Shown in pieces: positions 46,963-57,134 of a stretch of 64,000 bases of DNA. A program made the position numbers and the translations under genes. Every line of letters starts with the position of its first letter. Position 1 is the stretch's first letter. The notes under the pieces were generated by a model that had not been told where the DNA came from, searched no databases, and saw only the letters and a program-made list of their open reading frames with translations. The DNA comes from JARFQW01 sp963842955. Lineage in GTDB: Bacteria; Pseudomonadota; Gammaproteobacteria; Steroidobacterales; XN24. The stretch is from the NCBI GenBank assembly GCA_963842955.1, contig CAWJIJ010000007.1:353430-417429 (forward strand). The letters are read 5' to 3'.

Positions 46963-47854
46963 GGACATTGATCGGAGCAAGCGCAGGCTGCCGGCAGTTG
47001 GCCAGCGGCACAATGCCCGTCGTGACCAGGGCAAAGCGCCCGGAAACACTGGCATGACTGACCGAGTCCGTAAGGACCATCCACGCGGAGAACGGCGGGA
47101 ACCGGATCTCCTCGTGATCCCGGGTATCGGCCTGGAACTCGGGCGTGTCCTTCATATAGTTGTGAAAGCGCCGCATGGTCCGGTCGTAGGGGCTGGAGTC
47201 CAGCATCTTCGCCAGGGGCAGGCCGCTGCCGGCCAGCGCGCCGATGAGTCCCGAACGAAGATGGTCCAGCGGGCCGGGGCGCAAGGCCCGTTCCGGGTTT
47301 GCCAGGCGAATGCCGGCCGCCGCCCCAAAGCGTCTGAACAGTTCGGGAAACGCGCCCTTCGTTGCCCACACGCGATCTTCCCGGGGATTGAGATTGACGA
47401 AGAATCGCAGGATCCGGTCGCCGTGCGTTGCGCCATAGGCGCCCGCATCGATGTGCACCAGTTCGTTGCTTGCGTGGGGTTTGAGATTGCGGCCCTGTTC
47501 TTCGAGGGGGCGGAAGCTGCAGGTTCCGAGGGTCCAGCCGTTCACGAATTCGGGCATGATCCGGCGCAGGAATTTATCCACGGCCCGGCCATGGTCCGCC
47601 AGGATCCGCCGGGCCCGGGCCGCCAGTGCGGGGTCGTCGTCCAGACCGCGAACGGCGTCGGCCTCCGGGTGGTAGCTGACGTTCTTCAGTTTTAGTGCCC
47701 CGGGCAGCGCCTCGCGAAGAAATACCTGGTCACCGACATCGGGCAAGGGGAGGGGCGCGACGGGAAAAAACACGATGTTGCCGGCTTCCAGCGCTTCGCC
47801 CAGGGCAAGGGAGCCGGCTGTCGGGTCCGGTGGCTCGGGGCAGGTGATCAACAC
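46949..47854 (-). CDS. kdoO: Kdo 3-hydroxylase-family Fe(II)/2-oxoglutarate dioxygenase (KdoO)
   Basis: A 301-residue member of the Kdo hydroxylase family, first described from Burkholderia ambifaria and Yersinia pestis, which hydroxylates the outer Kdo of lipopolysaccharide. The 2-His-1-Asp iron site fits HIDAGAYGATHGDR (His134, Asp136) and His267 of SVSHASVSGRF, with Arg273 for 2-oxoglutarate; this assignment is by pattern, not alignment. Family features also include ALKLKNVSYHPEAD near the N-terminus and RFFVNLNPREDRVWATKG. Start is a GTG at 47854. It is convergent with waaF and divergent from kdkA, inside the core cluster, which supports the role. Confidence 0.85.
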   Translation of the reverse strand: MLITCPEPPDPTAGSLALGEALEAGNIVFFPVAPLPLPDVGDQVFLREALPGALKLKNVSYHPEADAVRGLDDDPALAARARRILADHGRAVDKFLRRIMPEFVNGWTLGTCSFRPLEEQGRNLKPHASNELVHIDAGAYGATHGDRILRFFVNLNPREDRVWATKGAFPELFRRFGAAAGIRLANPERALRPGPLDHLRSGLIGALAGSGLPLAKMLDSSPYDRTMRRFHNYMKDTPEFQADTRDHEEIRFPPFSAWMVLTDSVSHASVSGRFALVTTGIVPLANCRQPALAPINVLRAT

Positions 47855-47960
47855 GGTCCGGTGGGTCCCTCGGCGGCGGGAAGGCCGGTAGCCCGATGAT
47901 ACACTCGACAGCCCGCCGGATATCCGTATCAGGACCTCGCCTGCCAGTCATGTCAGCGCT

Positions 47961-48683
47961 GTGACCGCCATCGAGACAGAGATCCCCGGGGGCGCGGCCC
48001 TCCATGACGACCGCCTGCTCGACACGGTAGCGGACGGCTTGTTCGATCCCGCCTGGTGGACCTCTGTGGGCCGGTTGATCGGACCCGCCGACGAGGGCCG
48101 TGGAACGGTTTTTTTTCTTCGCTCCGAGACCGGAGACTGGGCGCTGCGCCACTACCAGCGGGGCGGCCTGGTCGGCCGGGTGGTGAACGACCGGTTTCTC
48201 TGGAGCGGGGCCGAGCGGACCCGGTCATTTCGCGAGTGGCGGCTTCTCGCCCGCCTCGCAAAGGACGGCCTGCCTGTCCCTGGACCCGTGGCGGCCCGAT
48301 ACCTCCGGGCGGGCCGGTACTACACTGCCGACCTGATCACCTTGCGGATTCCCGGGGCCAGGCCGCTGTCCGCCTGTCTCGCCGAGGGTCCGCTGGAGCG
48401 GAAGGTCTGGATGACGGTGGGCGGATGCCTTCGCCGTTTCCATGACGCCAACGTCTTCCACGCCGATCTCAATGCCCACAATGTCCTGATCGACGACGCG
48501 GAATCGGCGTGGCTGCTCGACTTCGACAGGGGGCGGATTCGCCAGGACAGCGGGTGGCGCCGGAGCAACCTCGAGCGATTCCTGCGCAGCCTCAACAAGA
48601 TTCGGATGGCCGACCCGGGCATCACTTTCGGCGAGCAGGAGTGGAGTCAGGTCATGGACGGCTATCGTCACGGGTCCTTGTAA
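47961..48683 (+). CDS. kdkA: 3-deoxy-D-manno-octulosonic acid (Kdo) kinase
   Basis: A 240-residue protein-kinase-like enzyme that phosphorylates Kdo in the inner core with ATP. The catalytic loop FHADLNAHNVLID has Asp169 and Asn174, and DFDRGR gives the metal-binding Asp; the GDWALRHYQRGGLVG segment fits the N-lobe. In Haemophilus this enzyme acts on a single-Kdo core. Start is a GTG at 47961 with no clear ribosome-binding site. Its 3' end overlaps the convergent lpxL gene by 16 bases. Confidence 0.92.
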   Translation: MTAIETEIPGGAALHDDRLLDTVADGLFDPAWWTSVGRLIGPADEGRGTVFFLRSETGDWALRHYQRGGLVGRVVNDRFLWSGAERTRSFREWRLLARLAKDGLPVPGPVAARYLRAGRYYTADLITLRIPGARPLSACLAEGPLERKVWMTVGGCLRRFHDANVFHADLNAHNVLIDDAESAWLLDFDRGRIRQDSGWRRSNLERFLRSLNKIRMADPGITFGEQEWSQVMDGYRHGSL

Positions 48684-49594
48684 GGGTCCCGATGTGCCGG
48701 CGTAGGGCGCTTGAAGCGCTTATGCACCCAGAGATACTGCTCCGGGCAAAGCCGGACCCTGGATTCCAGCAGCGCGTTGATGCGTGCCGTATCGGCGACC
48801 GGATCGCCGGACGGGAAATCATCCAGCGGCGGGAGGATGTCCAGGCGGTAGCCCTGACTGCCCGGCAGCCGGACCGGGTAAAAAGGCACCACCGGAGCCC
48901 CGGAGATTCGGGCGAATTTCGACGTTGCGGTGTTCGTGGCGGCGGGCACCCCGAAAAAAGGCACGACCACGCTGTTCTGCCGGCGGTGGCTCTGGTCCGG
49001 CGCGTACCATGTTGCGCGGCCGGCTTTCAGGTGACGGAGCATGCCGCGAACGTCTTCCTTGCGCACCACGGCGTCAGCCGCTCGCGTGCGGCCCCGGCGC
49101 ATGATCTCCTCCAGCAGCGGGTTGTCGGCTTTCCGGTACATCGCGGCAACCGGAGCGACAAGCGTCATGAAACGTCCGCCCAGGTCCAGGGGAGTGAAGT
49201 GACCGGTCAGGAGTATCGCGCCGCGGCCGCCGGCGATGGCGCCTTCCAGGTGCTCGAGGCCGGTGTAGGTCACCCGCTTCCGGACCCGGTCGTCACTGGC
49301 CCACCAGCACATACCCGTCTCGATGAGGGCCATGCCCAGCGAATGGAAATGACGTTTGATGAGCTGTTTGCGCTCCCGGCAATCGAGCTCGGGAAAACAG
49401 AGCTCGATATTGATTCTGGCGATCCGGCGCCGGTCGCCGAGAACCCAGTAGGCGACCCGGCCGATCACCCATGCCGCCGCCATCTGCCCTTGGATCGGCA
49501 GGAACGTCAGAAGACGAATCGTCCCAAGGCTCAGCCAGAGAGGCCAGAAGCGGGGGCCGAGGAAACGGTAAAGGGGGACTGATTCCTGATCCAA
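48668..49594 (-). CDS. lpxL: Lipid A acyltransferase, LpxL/HtrB-type
   Basis: A 308-residue inner-membrane late acyltransferase that adds a secondary acyl chain to Kdo2-lipid A from acyl-ACP. The H-x4-D motif is in LLTGHFTPLDLGGR (His132, Asp137), after the single N-terminal helix (LWLSLGTIRLLTFLPIQG); further blocks are MYRKADNPLLEEIM and WYAPDQSHRRQNSVVVPFFG, then EQYLWVHKRFKRP. Length matches E. coli LpxL (306). I cannot distinguish LpxL from LpxM/P by sight, but position after kdkA and single copy favour LpxL. Confidence 0.88.
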   Translation of the reverse strand: MDQESVPLYRFLGPRFWPLWLSLGTIRLLTFLPIQGQMAAAWVIGRVAYWVLGDRRRIARINIELCFPELDCRERKQLIKRHFHSLGMALIETGMCWWASDDRVRKRVTYTGLEHLEGAIAGGRGAILLTGHFTPLDLGGRFMTLVAPVAAMYRKADNPLLEEIMRRGRTRAADAVVRKEDVRGMLRHLKAGRATWYAPDQSHRRQNSVVVPFFGVPAATNTATSKFARISGAPVVPFYPVRLPGSQGYRLDILPPLDDFPSGDPVADTARINALLESRVRLCPEQYLWVHKRFKRPTPAHRDPYKDP

Positions 49595-49704
49595 CGCCTG
49601 CGACTCGCGTGATTTGGAGCGCCCGAGTATAGACGCCGGCCGTCCGGGGAGCCTGTGCTAACATCCCGCCGATTCCGGCGACCCCGGCACTGGGGGCTCA
49701 GAAC

Positions 49705-51129
49705 ATGACTCTCGCGATACCCGATTTCGCCCAGGCCAGCGTACTGGTGGCTGGTGACATCATGCTCGACCGCTACTGGACAGGGCAGACCGGTCGGATC
49801 TCTCCGGAAGCCCCGGTCCCGGTGGTGCACGTTGCGGGCGTGGAGGATCGCCCCGGTGGAGCGGGCAACGTCGCCGTCAACCTGGCCGCGCTCGGCGTAT
49901 CCACCGACCTCGTGGCGGTGACGGGCGACGACGAGGCTGCGGCGACCCTCGGACAGCTGCTCGATGCGCGTGGCATCCGCAGCGAGTTCGTCACGGCGTC
50001 GAATCTTCCGACGATCACCAAGCTGCGCGTGCTGTCCCGGAACCAGCAGCTCATCCGTCTCGATTTCGAAGAGCCGATGAATGCCACCGGCGTGGGGCCG
50101 GGGCTCAGGGACGCCATGGAGCGCTACCTGGATACCGTCGGAGCGCTGATCTTGTCTGACTACGGCAAAGGCGCCCTGGACGAGGTCGACACGATGATTT
50201 CGGCCGCTCGCCACGCGGGTGTTCCGGTTCTCGTGGATCCCAAGGGTAACGATTTTTCCCGGTACCGCGGTGCGACGATCATTACGCCGAACCTCGCGGA
50301 GTTCGAGGCCGTCGCAGGCCCCTGCCCGGACGATCGGACGCTGGTCGAACGCGGCCGTCGCCTGTGTGCCGACCTGGACCTGCAGCACCTGCTGATCACC
50401 CGCAGCGAGAAAGGCATGACCCTGGTTTCGGCCGATGAACAGCTGGTGCACTTGCCTGCCGAGGCCCGTGAGGTGTTCGACGTGACCGGCGCCGGGGATA
50501 CCGTCATCGCGGTCACCGGTGCCGGCCTCGCGCTGGGCCTTCCGGCCGGCGAAGCGGCGGCGCTGGCAAACCTGGCTGCCGGCCTCGTGGTCGGCCGCCT
50601 GGGTGTCGCATCGGTTACGCCGGGGGAGCTCCGCCACGCCCTTCACCAGGCGGGCAAGGGCGGTCGATCGGTCGTGGACGAAGACGAGCTGCTGGCGCTG
50701 ATCAGCGAATCCCGACTGCGCGGCGAGCGGGTGGTCATGACAAACGGCTGCTTCGATATTCTCCATGCCGGCCACGTTACCTATCTCGAGGAGGCCAAGG
50801 CACTGGGAAACCGGCTCGTCGTGGCCGTGAACGACGACGAGTCCACGCGCCGTCTGAAGGGACCCCACCGCCCCGTCAATTCGCTTGAAGACCGCATGCT
50901 GGTTCTTGCGGGCATGGCGGCCGTGGACTGGGTCGTGCCGTTTTACGATGACACGCCCGAGGCGCTGATCTGCCGCGTTCTTCCCGATGTTCTCGTCAAG
51001 GGCGCCGACTACGAGCCGGACCAGATTGCCGGTGGCCAGTGTGTGCGGGACAACGGCGGGGAAGTCCGTGTCCTGAGTTTTCGTGAGGGTCGTTCGACGT
51101 CCGCCATCATCGAGCGCCTGCGCGGTTAG
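49705..51129 (+). CDS. hldE: Bifunctional D-beta-D-heptose 7-phosphate kinase/1-phosphate adenylyltransferase
   Basis: HldE (RfaE), 474 residues (E. coli 477), with both activities in order. The N-terminal ribokinase-type domain has VLVAGDIMLDRYWTGQTGRI, RPGGAGNVAVNLAALG and DVTGAGDTVIAVTGAG with the catalytic Asp. The C-terminal nucleotidyltransferase domain has NGCFDILHAGHVTYLEEAKA and GPHRPVNSLEDRMLVLAGM. Together they make ADP-heptose from heptose-7-phosphate for HldD. It has GGGGG upstream. waaA starts 14 bases downstream. Confidence 0.97.
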   Translation: MTLAIPDFAQASVLVAGDIMLDRYWTGQTGRISPEAPVPVVHVAGVEDRPGGAGNVAVNLAALGVSTDLVAVTGDDEAAATLGQLLDARGIRSEFVTASNLPTITKLRVLSRNQQLIRLDFEEPMNATGVGPGLRDAMERYLDTVGALILSDYGKGALDEVDTMISAARHAGVPVLVDPKGNDFSRYRGATIITPNLAEFEAVAGPCPDDRTLVERGRRLCADLDLQHLLITRSEKGMTLVSADEQLVHLPAEAREVFDVTGAGDTVIAVTGAGLALGLPAGEAAALANLAAGLVVGRLGVASVTPGELRHALHQAGKGGRSVVDEDELLALISESRLRGERVVMTNGCFDILHAGHVTYLEEAKALGNRLVVAVNDDESTRRLKGPHRPVNSLEDRMLVLAGMAAVDWVVPFYDDTPEALICRVLPDVLVKGADYEPDQIAGGQCVRDNGGEVRVLSFREGRSTSAIIERLRG

Positions 51130-51142
51130 CCGCGATTCCGGG

Positions 51143-52420
51143 GTGCGCCAGCTCTACCTGCTGATTTCCTATATCGCCGCGCCCTTCGTGGCGCTCGTGC
51201 TGATCTGGAAAGGCTTTGGCAACCGGGACTACTTCGGGCGATTCGAGGAACGCTTCGGATTCGGACGATCCCGCGTCCAGTCGGACAGCATCTGGATCCA
51301 CGCGGTGTCGGTCGGCGAAGTGACCGCGGCCACCCCACTGATCCGGCGTCTGATGGCCAGCCATCCCGACACGCCGATCGTCGTGACCACCGTGACCCCG
51401 ACCGGGGCCCAACGTGTTCTGGACCTCTTCGGCGACACGGTCGTACACAGCTACGCTCCGTATGACATGCCTGGGTCCGTGGCGCGCTTCTTCGAGCGAA
51501 TGAGGCCGAAGGTCGCGATCATTATGGAAACCGAGCTCTGGCCTAACCTGTGGGCGGAATGCGGCAAGCGCGACGTCCCCCTGGTATTGGCGAACGCGCG
51601 AGTGTCGCCGCGCTCGATGCACCGGTATCGGCGCTTTGTCGGCCTGTTCAGCTGGGCCCTCTCCTATGGCATCGTCATTGCTGCGCAGTCCGAGGCCGAC
51701 GCGGAGCGCTTCCTCCAGCTGGGCTCGCTGCCCGAGAGAACCCGGGTCGTGGGCAACATCAAGTTCGACTACGAATTGCCGGACGGTGTAGCGGAAGAGG
51801 GCAGACTGCTTCGGGACGCCCTGGGCGCGGACCGTCCGGTCTGGATCGCCGCCAGCACGCATGCCGGCGAAGAGACGATCGCCCTGGCCGCCGCGGCCCG
51901 CGTGCGTGAGCGGTTCCCGGATGCCCTGCTGGTGCTGGTCCCGCGCCATCCCAAGCGATTCGGCGAAGTGGAGGGGGTCCTGAAAGCCTCGCGGGTGGCG
52001 TATGTGAGCCGCAGCAGCGGCGCCACCGGGAATGAGACGACCGACGTTTTTTTCGGCAATACGCTGGGCGAGCTGCTGGTTTTCTATGCTGCTTCGGATG
52101 TGGCTCTGGTCGGCGGCAGTCTCGTACCGATTGGCGGGCACAATCTCCTCGAGCCCGCGGCGCTGGGCAAGCCGGTGCTGACCGGGCCTCACAACTTCAA
52201 TGCGGAAGACGTGGCCCAGATCATGGTCGAGGAGGGCGGCGCGCGCATCGTCGCCGACGACCGCGATCTGGCGGAGGCGGTACTGGCGCTACTTGCCGAC
52301 CCGGCCGGCTGTGCGGCCCAGGGGGAACTCGCGCGTCAGGCGGTACTCGCCAATCGCGGCTCGCTGGACCGTCTCATGGCGCTGCTGGAGCCGCTGATAC
52401 CCGGGCCGGAAGTTTCCTGA
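51143..52420 (+). CDS. waaA: 3-deoxy-D-manno-octulosonic acid (Kdo) transferase
   Basis: WaaA (KdtA), 425 residues, the inner-membrane glycosyltransferase family 30 enzyme that adds Kdo to lipid IVA from CMP-Kdo. Indicators: N-terminal hydrophobic anchor (LYLLISYIAAPFVALVLIWK), IWIHAVSVGEVTAATPLIRR with the catalytic Glu, METELWPNLWAEC, and SLVPIGGHNLLEPAALGKPV in the C-terminal Rossmann domain. I chose the GTG at 51143 because VRQLYLLISYI begins the anchor; earlier open sequence overlaps hldE. Whether it adds one or two Kdo units is unknown; the presence of both kdkA and kdoO makes this a fair question. Confidence 0.96.
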   Translation: MRQLYLLISYIAAPFVALVLIWKGFGNRDYFGRFEERFGFGRSRVQSDSIWIHAVSVGEVTAATPLIRRLMASHPDTPIVVTTVTPTGAQRVLDLFGDTVVHSYAPYDMPGSVARFFERMRPKVAIIMETELWPNLWAECGKRDVPLVLANARVSPRSMHRYRRFVGLFSWALSYGIVIAAQSEADAERFLQLGSLPERTRVVGNIKFDYELPDGVAEEGRLLRDALGADRPVWIAASTHAGEETIALAAAARVRERFPDALLVLVPRHPKRFGEVEGVLKASRVAYVSRSSGATGNETTDVFFGNTLGELLVFYAASDVALVGGSLVPIGGHNLLEPAALGKPVLTGPHNFNAEDVAQIMVEEGGARIVADDRDLAEAVLALLADPAGCAAQGELARQAVLANRGSLDRLMALLEPLIPGPEVS

Positions 52421-52453
52421 CCGCGGGCTGAGGATTCCGACGGAGTCCGGTCC

Positions 52454-53887
52454 TCAGGGTTGAGTTACCTCGGGTACGTCTTCGTCGAGCCAGGAGTCCA
52501 CTTCCTTCAGATCCGCCTCGCCGATGCTTCCGGCCGCTTCTTTCAGCAAGAGCGCGTTGACCAGGTAGGTGTATCGGCTCTGGGCGTAATCGCGCTGGGC
52601 CTCGAACAGGTTCCGGCGGGCGTTCAGGACATCCACGGTGGTGCGCGTGCCCACCTCGAAGCCGGCTTCCGTGGCCCGCAAGGCGGTCTCGTTGGATTCC
52701 ACGGAGCGGGACAGAGCGTTGACCCGCGAAATCTCGGAATTTACGGAGAGAAAGGCATCGCGAACCTGCCGCTCCGTTTCCCGGGCCACCCGTTCGAGAC
52801 GCTCGCGGGCTGCTCGATGTTCGAAGGTGGCCTGCTTGACCCGTGATGACGTGGCGCCGCCGGAATAGATGGGAACGTTCACTCTCAGACCGATGGTGTC
52901 GTCCCAGACATTCGAATCCGCCGGGCGGCGCGGGAAGATGACGGCCCCGGGCTGACCGGGCTTGTTCTGGCGGTCCACGTCCCGGTCGTCATTGGAGCGG
53001 CTCGCGAACAGGTCCAGGGTGGGCATGTGCCCGGCACGCTGGAGATCGATCGAGTCCCGGGACACGTCCGCCGCCAGCCGGCTGGCCTCCAGGCTCATGT
53101 TCTGTTCAAGCGCCGCCTGCACCCAGGCCTCCACGTCAGCGGGAGCGGGAGCCACAAGCGGCACTCCGGGACCCGCGTCGGCGAGAGCCGAATAGTACTG
53201 ACCGGTCACCTCGCGCAAGTTTTCCAGCGCGACCGCGACGGCGCGCTTGCCTTCGATGACGCTGGCAATGGCGGAGTCGTAAGACGCCTGGGCCTCCTGC
53301 ACATCGGTGATGGCGATGAGACCCACCTCGAAACGCTTCTCGGCCTGCTCGAGCTGCCTGCCAATGGCCTCCTTGGCGGCCTCGGCCGCCATCAGCGTCG
53401 CGTTCGCCGCCAGCGCATCGAAATAGCGCTGAGAGACCCGCACCATGAGATTCTGTTCGGCCGCCCGGAACTCGGCTTCCGCCTGCGCCAGCTGCTTGTC
53501 CGACTGCCGCAGGGTGACCCACTGGTCCCAGCGGAACAGGCTCTGGGTCAGCTGCAGCTGCCACGCCTGGCGCTCGTTGGTCGTGGAGCTGAATCCGTTC
53601 TGGACGTTGACGATCGTGGTGTCGTTCCCGTCGGTCACTGCCTGGCTGAAGGTGTTGCTGCCCGAGTTCCAGCTGGTGCTCCACTCGCCGTTTGCCGACA
53701 ACTGCGGCAACAGCGCGGCAAGGGCCTGGGGTCGGGCCTCGAGGGTGGCCATGCGCACGGCGGCCGCTTCCCTCAGCGTCGGGTCGCTGCGCAGGGCGTC
53801 TCCATAGGCGTCCGTCAGGCCGGCGGCGGATGCCTGGCCCCCTGCCAGGGCGGTGGCGAGAAACAGCATCGGCAAGCGCGCGGTCAT
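52454..53887 (-). CDS. tolC: TolC-family outer-membrane channel
   Basis: A 477-residue outer-membrane efflux protein. It has a signal peptide (MTARLPMLFLATALAGGQASA) and two repeats of the helical tunnel-forming structure, with the typical GLTDAYGDALRSDPTLREAA start, QLTQSLFRWDQW and LNVPIYSGGATSSRVKQATF-like segments (here RVNVPIYSGG), and the tail RYTYLVNALLLKEAAGSI. It forms the exit duct for type I secretion and RND pumps. It is convergent with waaA and upstream of the rhodanese/pcm pair on the same strand. Confidence 0.93.
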   Translation of the reverse strand: MTARLPMLFLATALAGGQASAAGLTDAYGDALRSDPTLREAAAVRMATLEARPQALAALLPQLSANGEWSTSWNSGSNTFSQAVTDGNDTTIVNVQNGFSSTTNERQAWQLQLTQSLFRWDQWVTLRQSDKQLAQAEAEFRAAEQNLMVRVSQRYFDALAANATLMAAEAAKEAIGRQLEQAEKRFEVGLIAITDVQEAQASYDSAIASVIEGKRAVAVALENLREVTGQYYSALADAGPGVPLVAPAPADVEAWVQAALEQNMSLEASRLAADVSRDSIDLQRAGHMPTLDLFASRSNDDRDVDRQNKPGQPGAVIFPRRPADSNVWDDTIGLRVNVPIYSGGATSSRVKQATFEHRAARERLERVARETERQVRDAFLSVNSEISRVNALSRSVESNETALRATEAGFEVGTRTTVDVLNARRNLFEAQRDYAQSRYTYLVNALLLKEAAGSIGEADLKEVDSWLDEDVPEVTQP

Positions 53888-54020
53888 CGACGTCTCCCTC
53901 CCGGGAAACCGGGAATACTGGTGTTGTACTTAACTATATCACTATACCGGATACGGACAAGCCACGAAGAATAGCCGCGGCGCGCCGTCCGGGGAACGAC
54001 CCACGGGACAGGCTGTGTGC

Positions 54021-54347
54021 TCAATAGGACGGAACGTTCGGGTCCAGATCCCGCGCCCACGCATCGATGCCGCCTGTGAGATTGAGGACCTGCGTGAACC
54101 CGTTGCGCAACAGGAAGCCGGCCACCGTGGCGCTGCGGCTGCCGTGATGGCACATGACCACAATGGCCCTGTCGGAGTCGAGTTCGCTCATCCGGTCGGG
54201 AACCTGGCCCATCGGCATATGGGTTGCGCCTCCTACTTCCGCCAGGGCGAGTTCCCAGTCCTCACGGACGTCCAGGAGCGTCACCGGGCTGTCCTGATCG
54301 GCCAGGTCCTTGAATTCGCGGGGAGAAATCTCCCTGATAACAAACAC
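54021..54347 (-). CDS. Rhodanese-like sulfurtransferase
   Basis: A 108-residue single rhodanese domain. The catalytic cysteine is in VVMCHHGSRSATVAGFL (Cys66 in my numbering), with LLDVREDWELALAEVGGATH before it and LNLTGGIDAWARDLD after it. It resembles GlpE/PspE-type proteins and transfers sulfane sulfur. The GTG at 54347 (VFVIREISPREF) follows GAGG at a good distance; longer open sequence upstream overlaps pcm. It starts 10 bases after the pcm stop and lies before tolC, an arrangement seen in many gammaproteobacteria. Confidence 0.88.
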   Translation of the reverse strand: MFVIREISPREFKDLADQDSPVTLLDVREDWELALAEVGGATHMPMGQVPDRMSELDSDRAIVVMCHHGSRSATVAGFLLRNGFTQVLNLTGGIDAWARDLDPNVPSY

Positions 54348-54357
54348 GCTGCGGACC

Positions 54358-55012
54358 TCAGAAGTGAAAGGTCTTGCCGGCCGGCGCGTTCTCCAGAGCC
54401 GGGGCAAGGGTTTCGAAGACGGGTTCCCGGCGCGCGGCCATTCCTTCGGGACCCTTGCGGACCTGGAGGGCCTCCATGAGTGGCGCCCTGCCAACGAAGC
54501 AGAACATCCGTCCCGCAGGCTTGAGCCATGCCTCGAACGCTTCGGGATAAACGGGCAGCGATCCCGTCACGGCGATGGCATCGAAGCGCCGGGTGAACTG
54601 TGACTCGAAAATGTCCCCCGTGATCAGGCGGACCCCATGCACGCCACCGGTCGCCAGGTGCTTGCGGGCCTGTTCGGTGAAGTCCTCGTGAATATCGACA
54701 CTCGTGACCTGGCCGCCGAGGCTCGCGAGACAGGCGGCGAGAAATCCGGTGCCCGTGCCCACGTCCAGGATCTCGTCCCCCGGTCGGAGCTCAAGCGCCT
54801 GGAGCAGCCGGCCCTGGATCTTTCGGAGCGAGCATCTCGTGACCGTGCCCGATCGGAATCCCCATGTCCGCGAACGCGAGGTTCCGGTAGGCCGCCGGAA
54901 CGAAGTCCTGTCGTGGGACCGAACCCATCACATCCAGTACCCGGGCATCCGCGATGTCCCAGGCCCGGAGCTGGTGTCCGATCATCTGCTCTCTGGCAAC
55001 CGTCAGATCCAT
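54358..55012 (-). pseudogene. pcm: Protein-L-isoaspartate O-methyltransferase, one frameshift as given
   Basis: Pcm methylates isoaspartyl residues in damaged proteins. The N-terminal part (MDLTVAREQMIGHQLRAWDI, then VPRQDFVPAAYRNLAFADMG) is in one frame from 55012, and the SAM-binding part (DEILDVGTGTGFLAACLA) continues in the next frame to 54358. The break is at TTT 54821-54823 (plus strand): with one base less, GHEMLAPKIQGRLLQALELR is continuous and matches the family. The complete product is about 217 residues, near the usual 208-220, so a consensus error is likely. It is divergent from thiC with about 220 bases between. Confidence 0.85.
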
Positions 55013-55236
55013 GCCGACCTCATGTTTGAACTCGCCCGATCAGCCCCGTTTCGGCTGCCGGAAGACGCGGGAAAGGGTACGTAGTCCCGGGTCCAGTGAC
55101 AAGCAACAACGGCTGCATTATGGTGAATCACCCGATGCCGGACTGGCACCTGTTCTAATCTACGCTGAAATCGTCTCGAGCACCGCTTGGCGCGCCGTAT
55201 CGGACGCAAAGCGCGCTGTTCGGGCAGAGGATAACA

Positions 55237-57126
<1,890 letters not shown>

Positions 57127-57134
57127 CCGCACTC

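Noticed and set aside
52428..52457. Terminator between waaA and tolC
   Set aside because: CTGAGGA/TCCTCAG arms flank a long imperfect loop and overlap the tolC stop; no T-run.
55013..55236. TPP riboswitch before thiC
   Set aside because: Looked for the conserved core on the coding strand and found no CTGAGA or ACCTGATCTGG-like segment.
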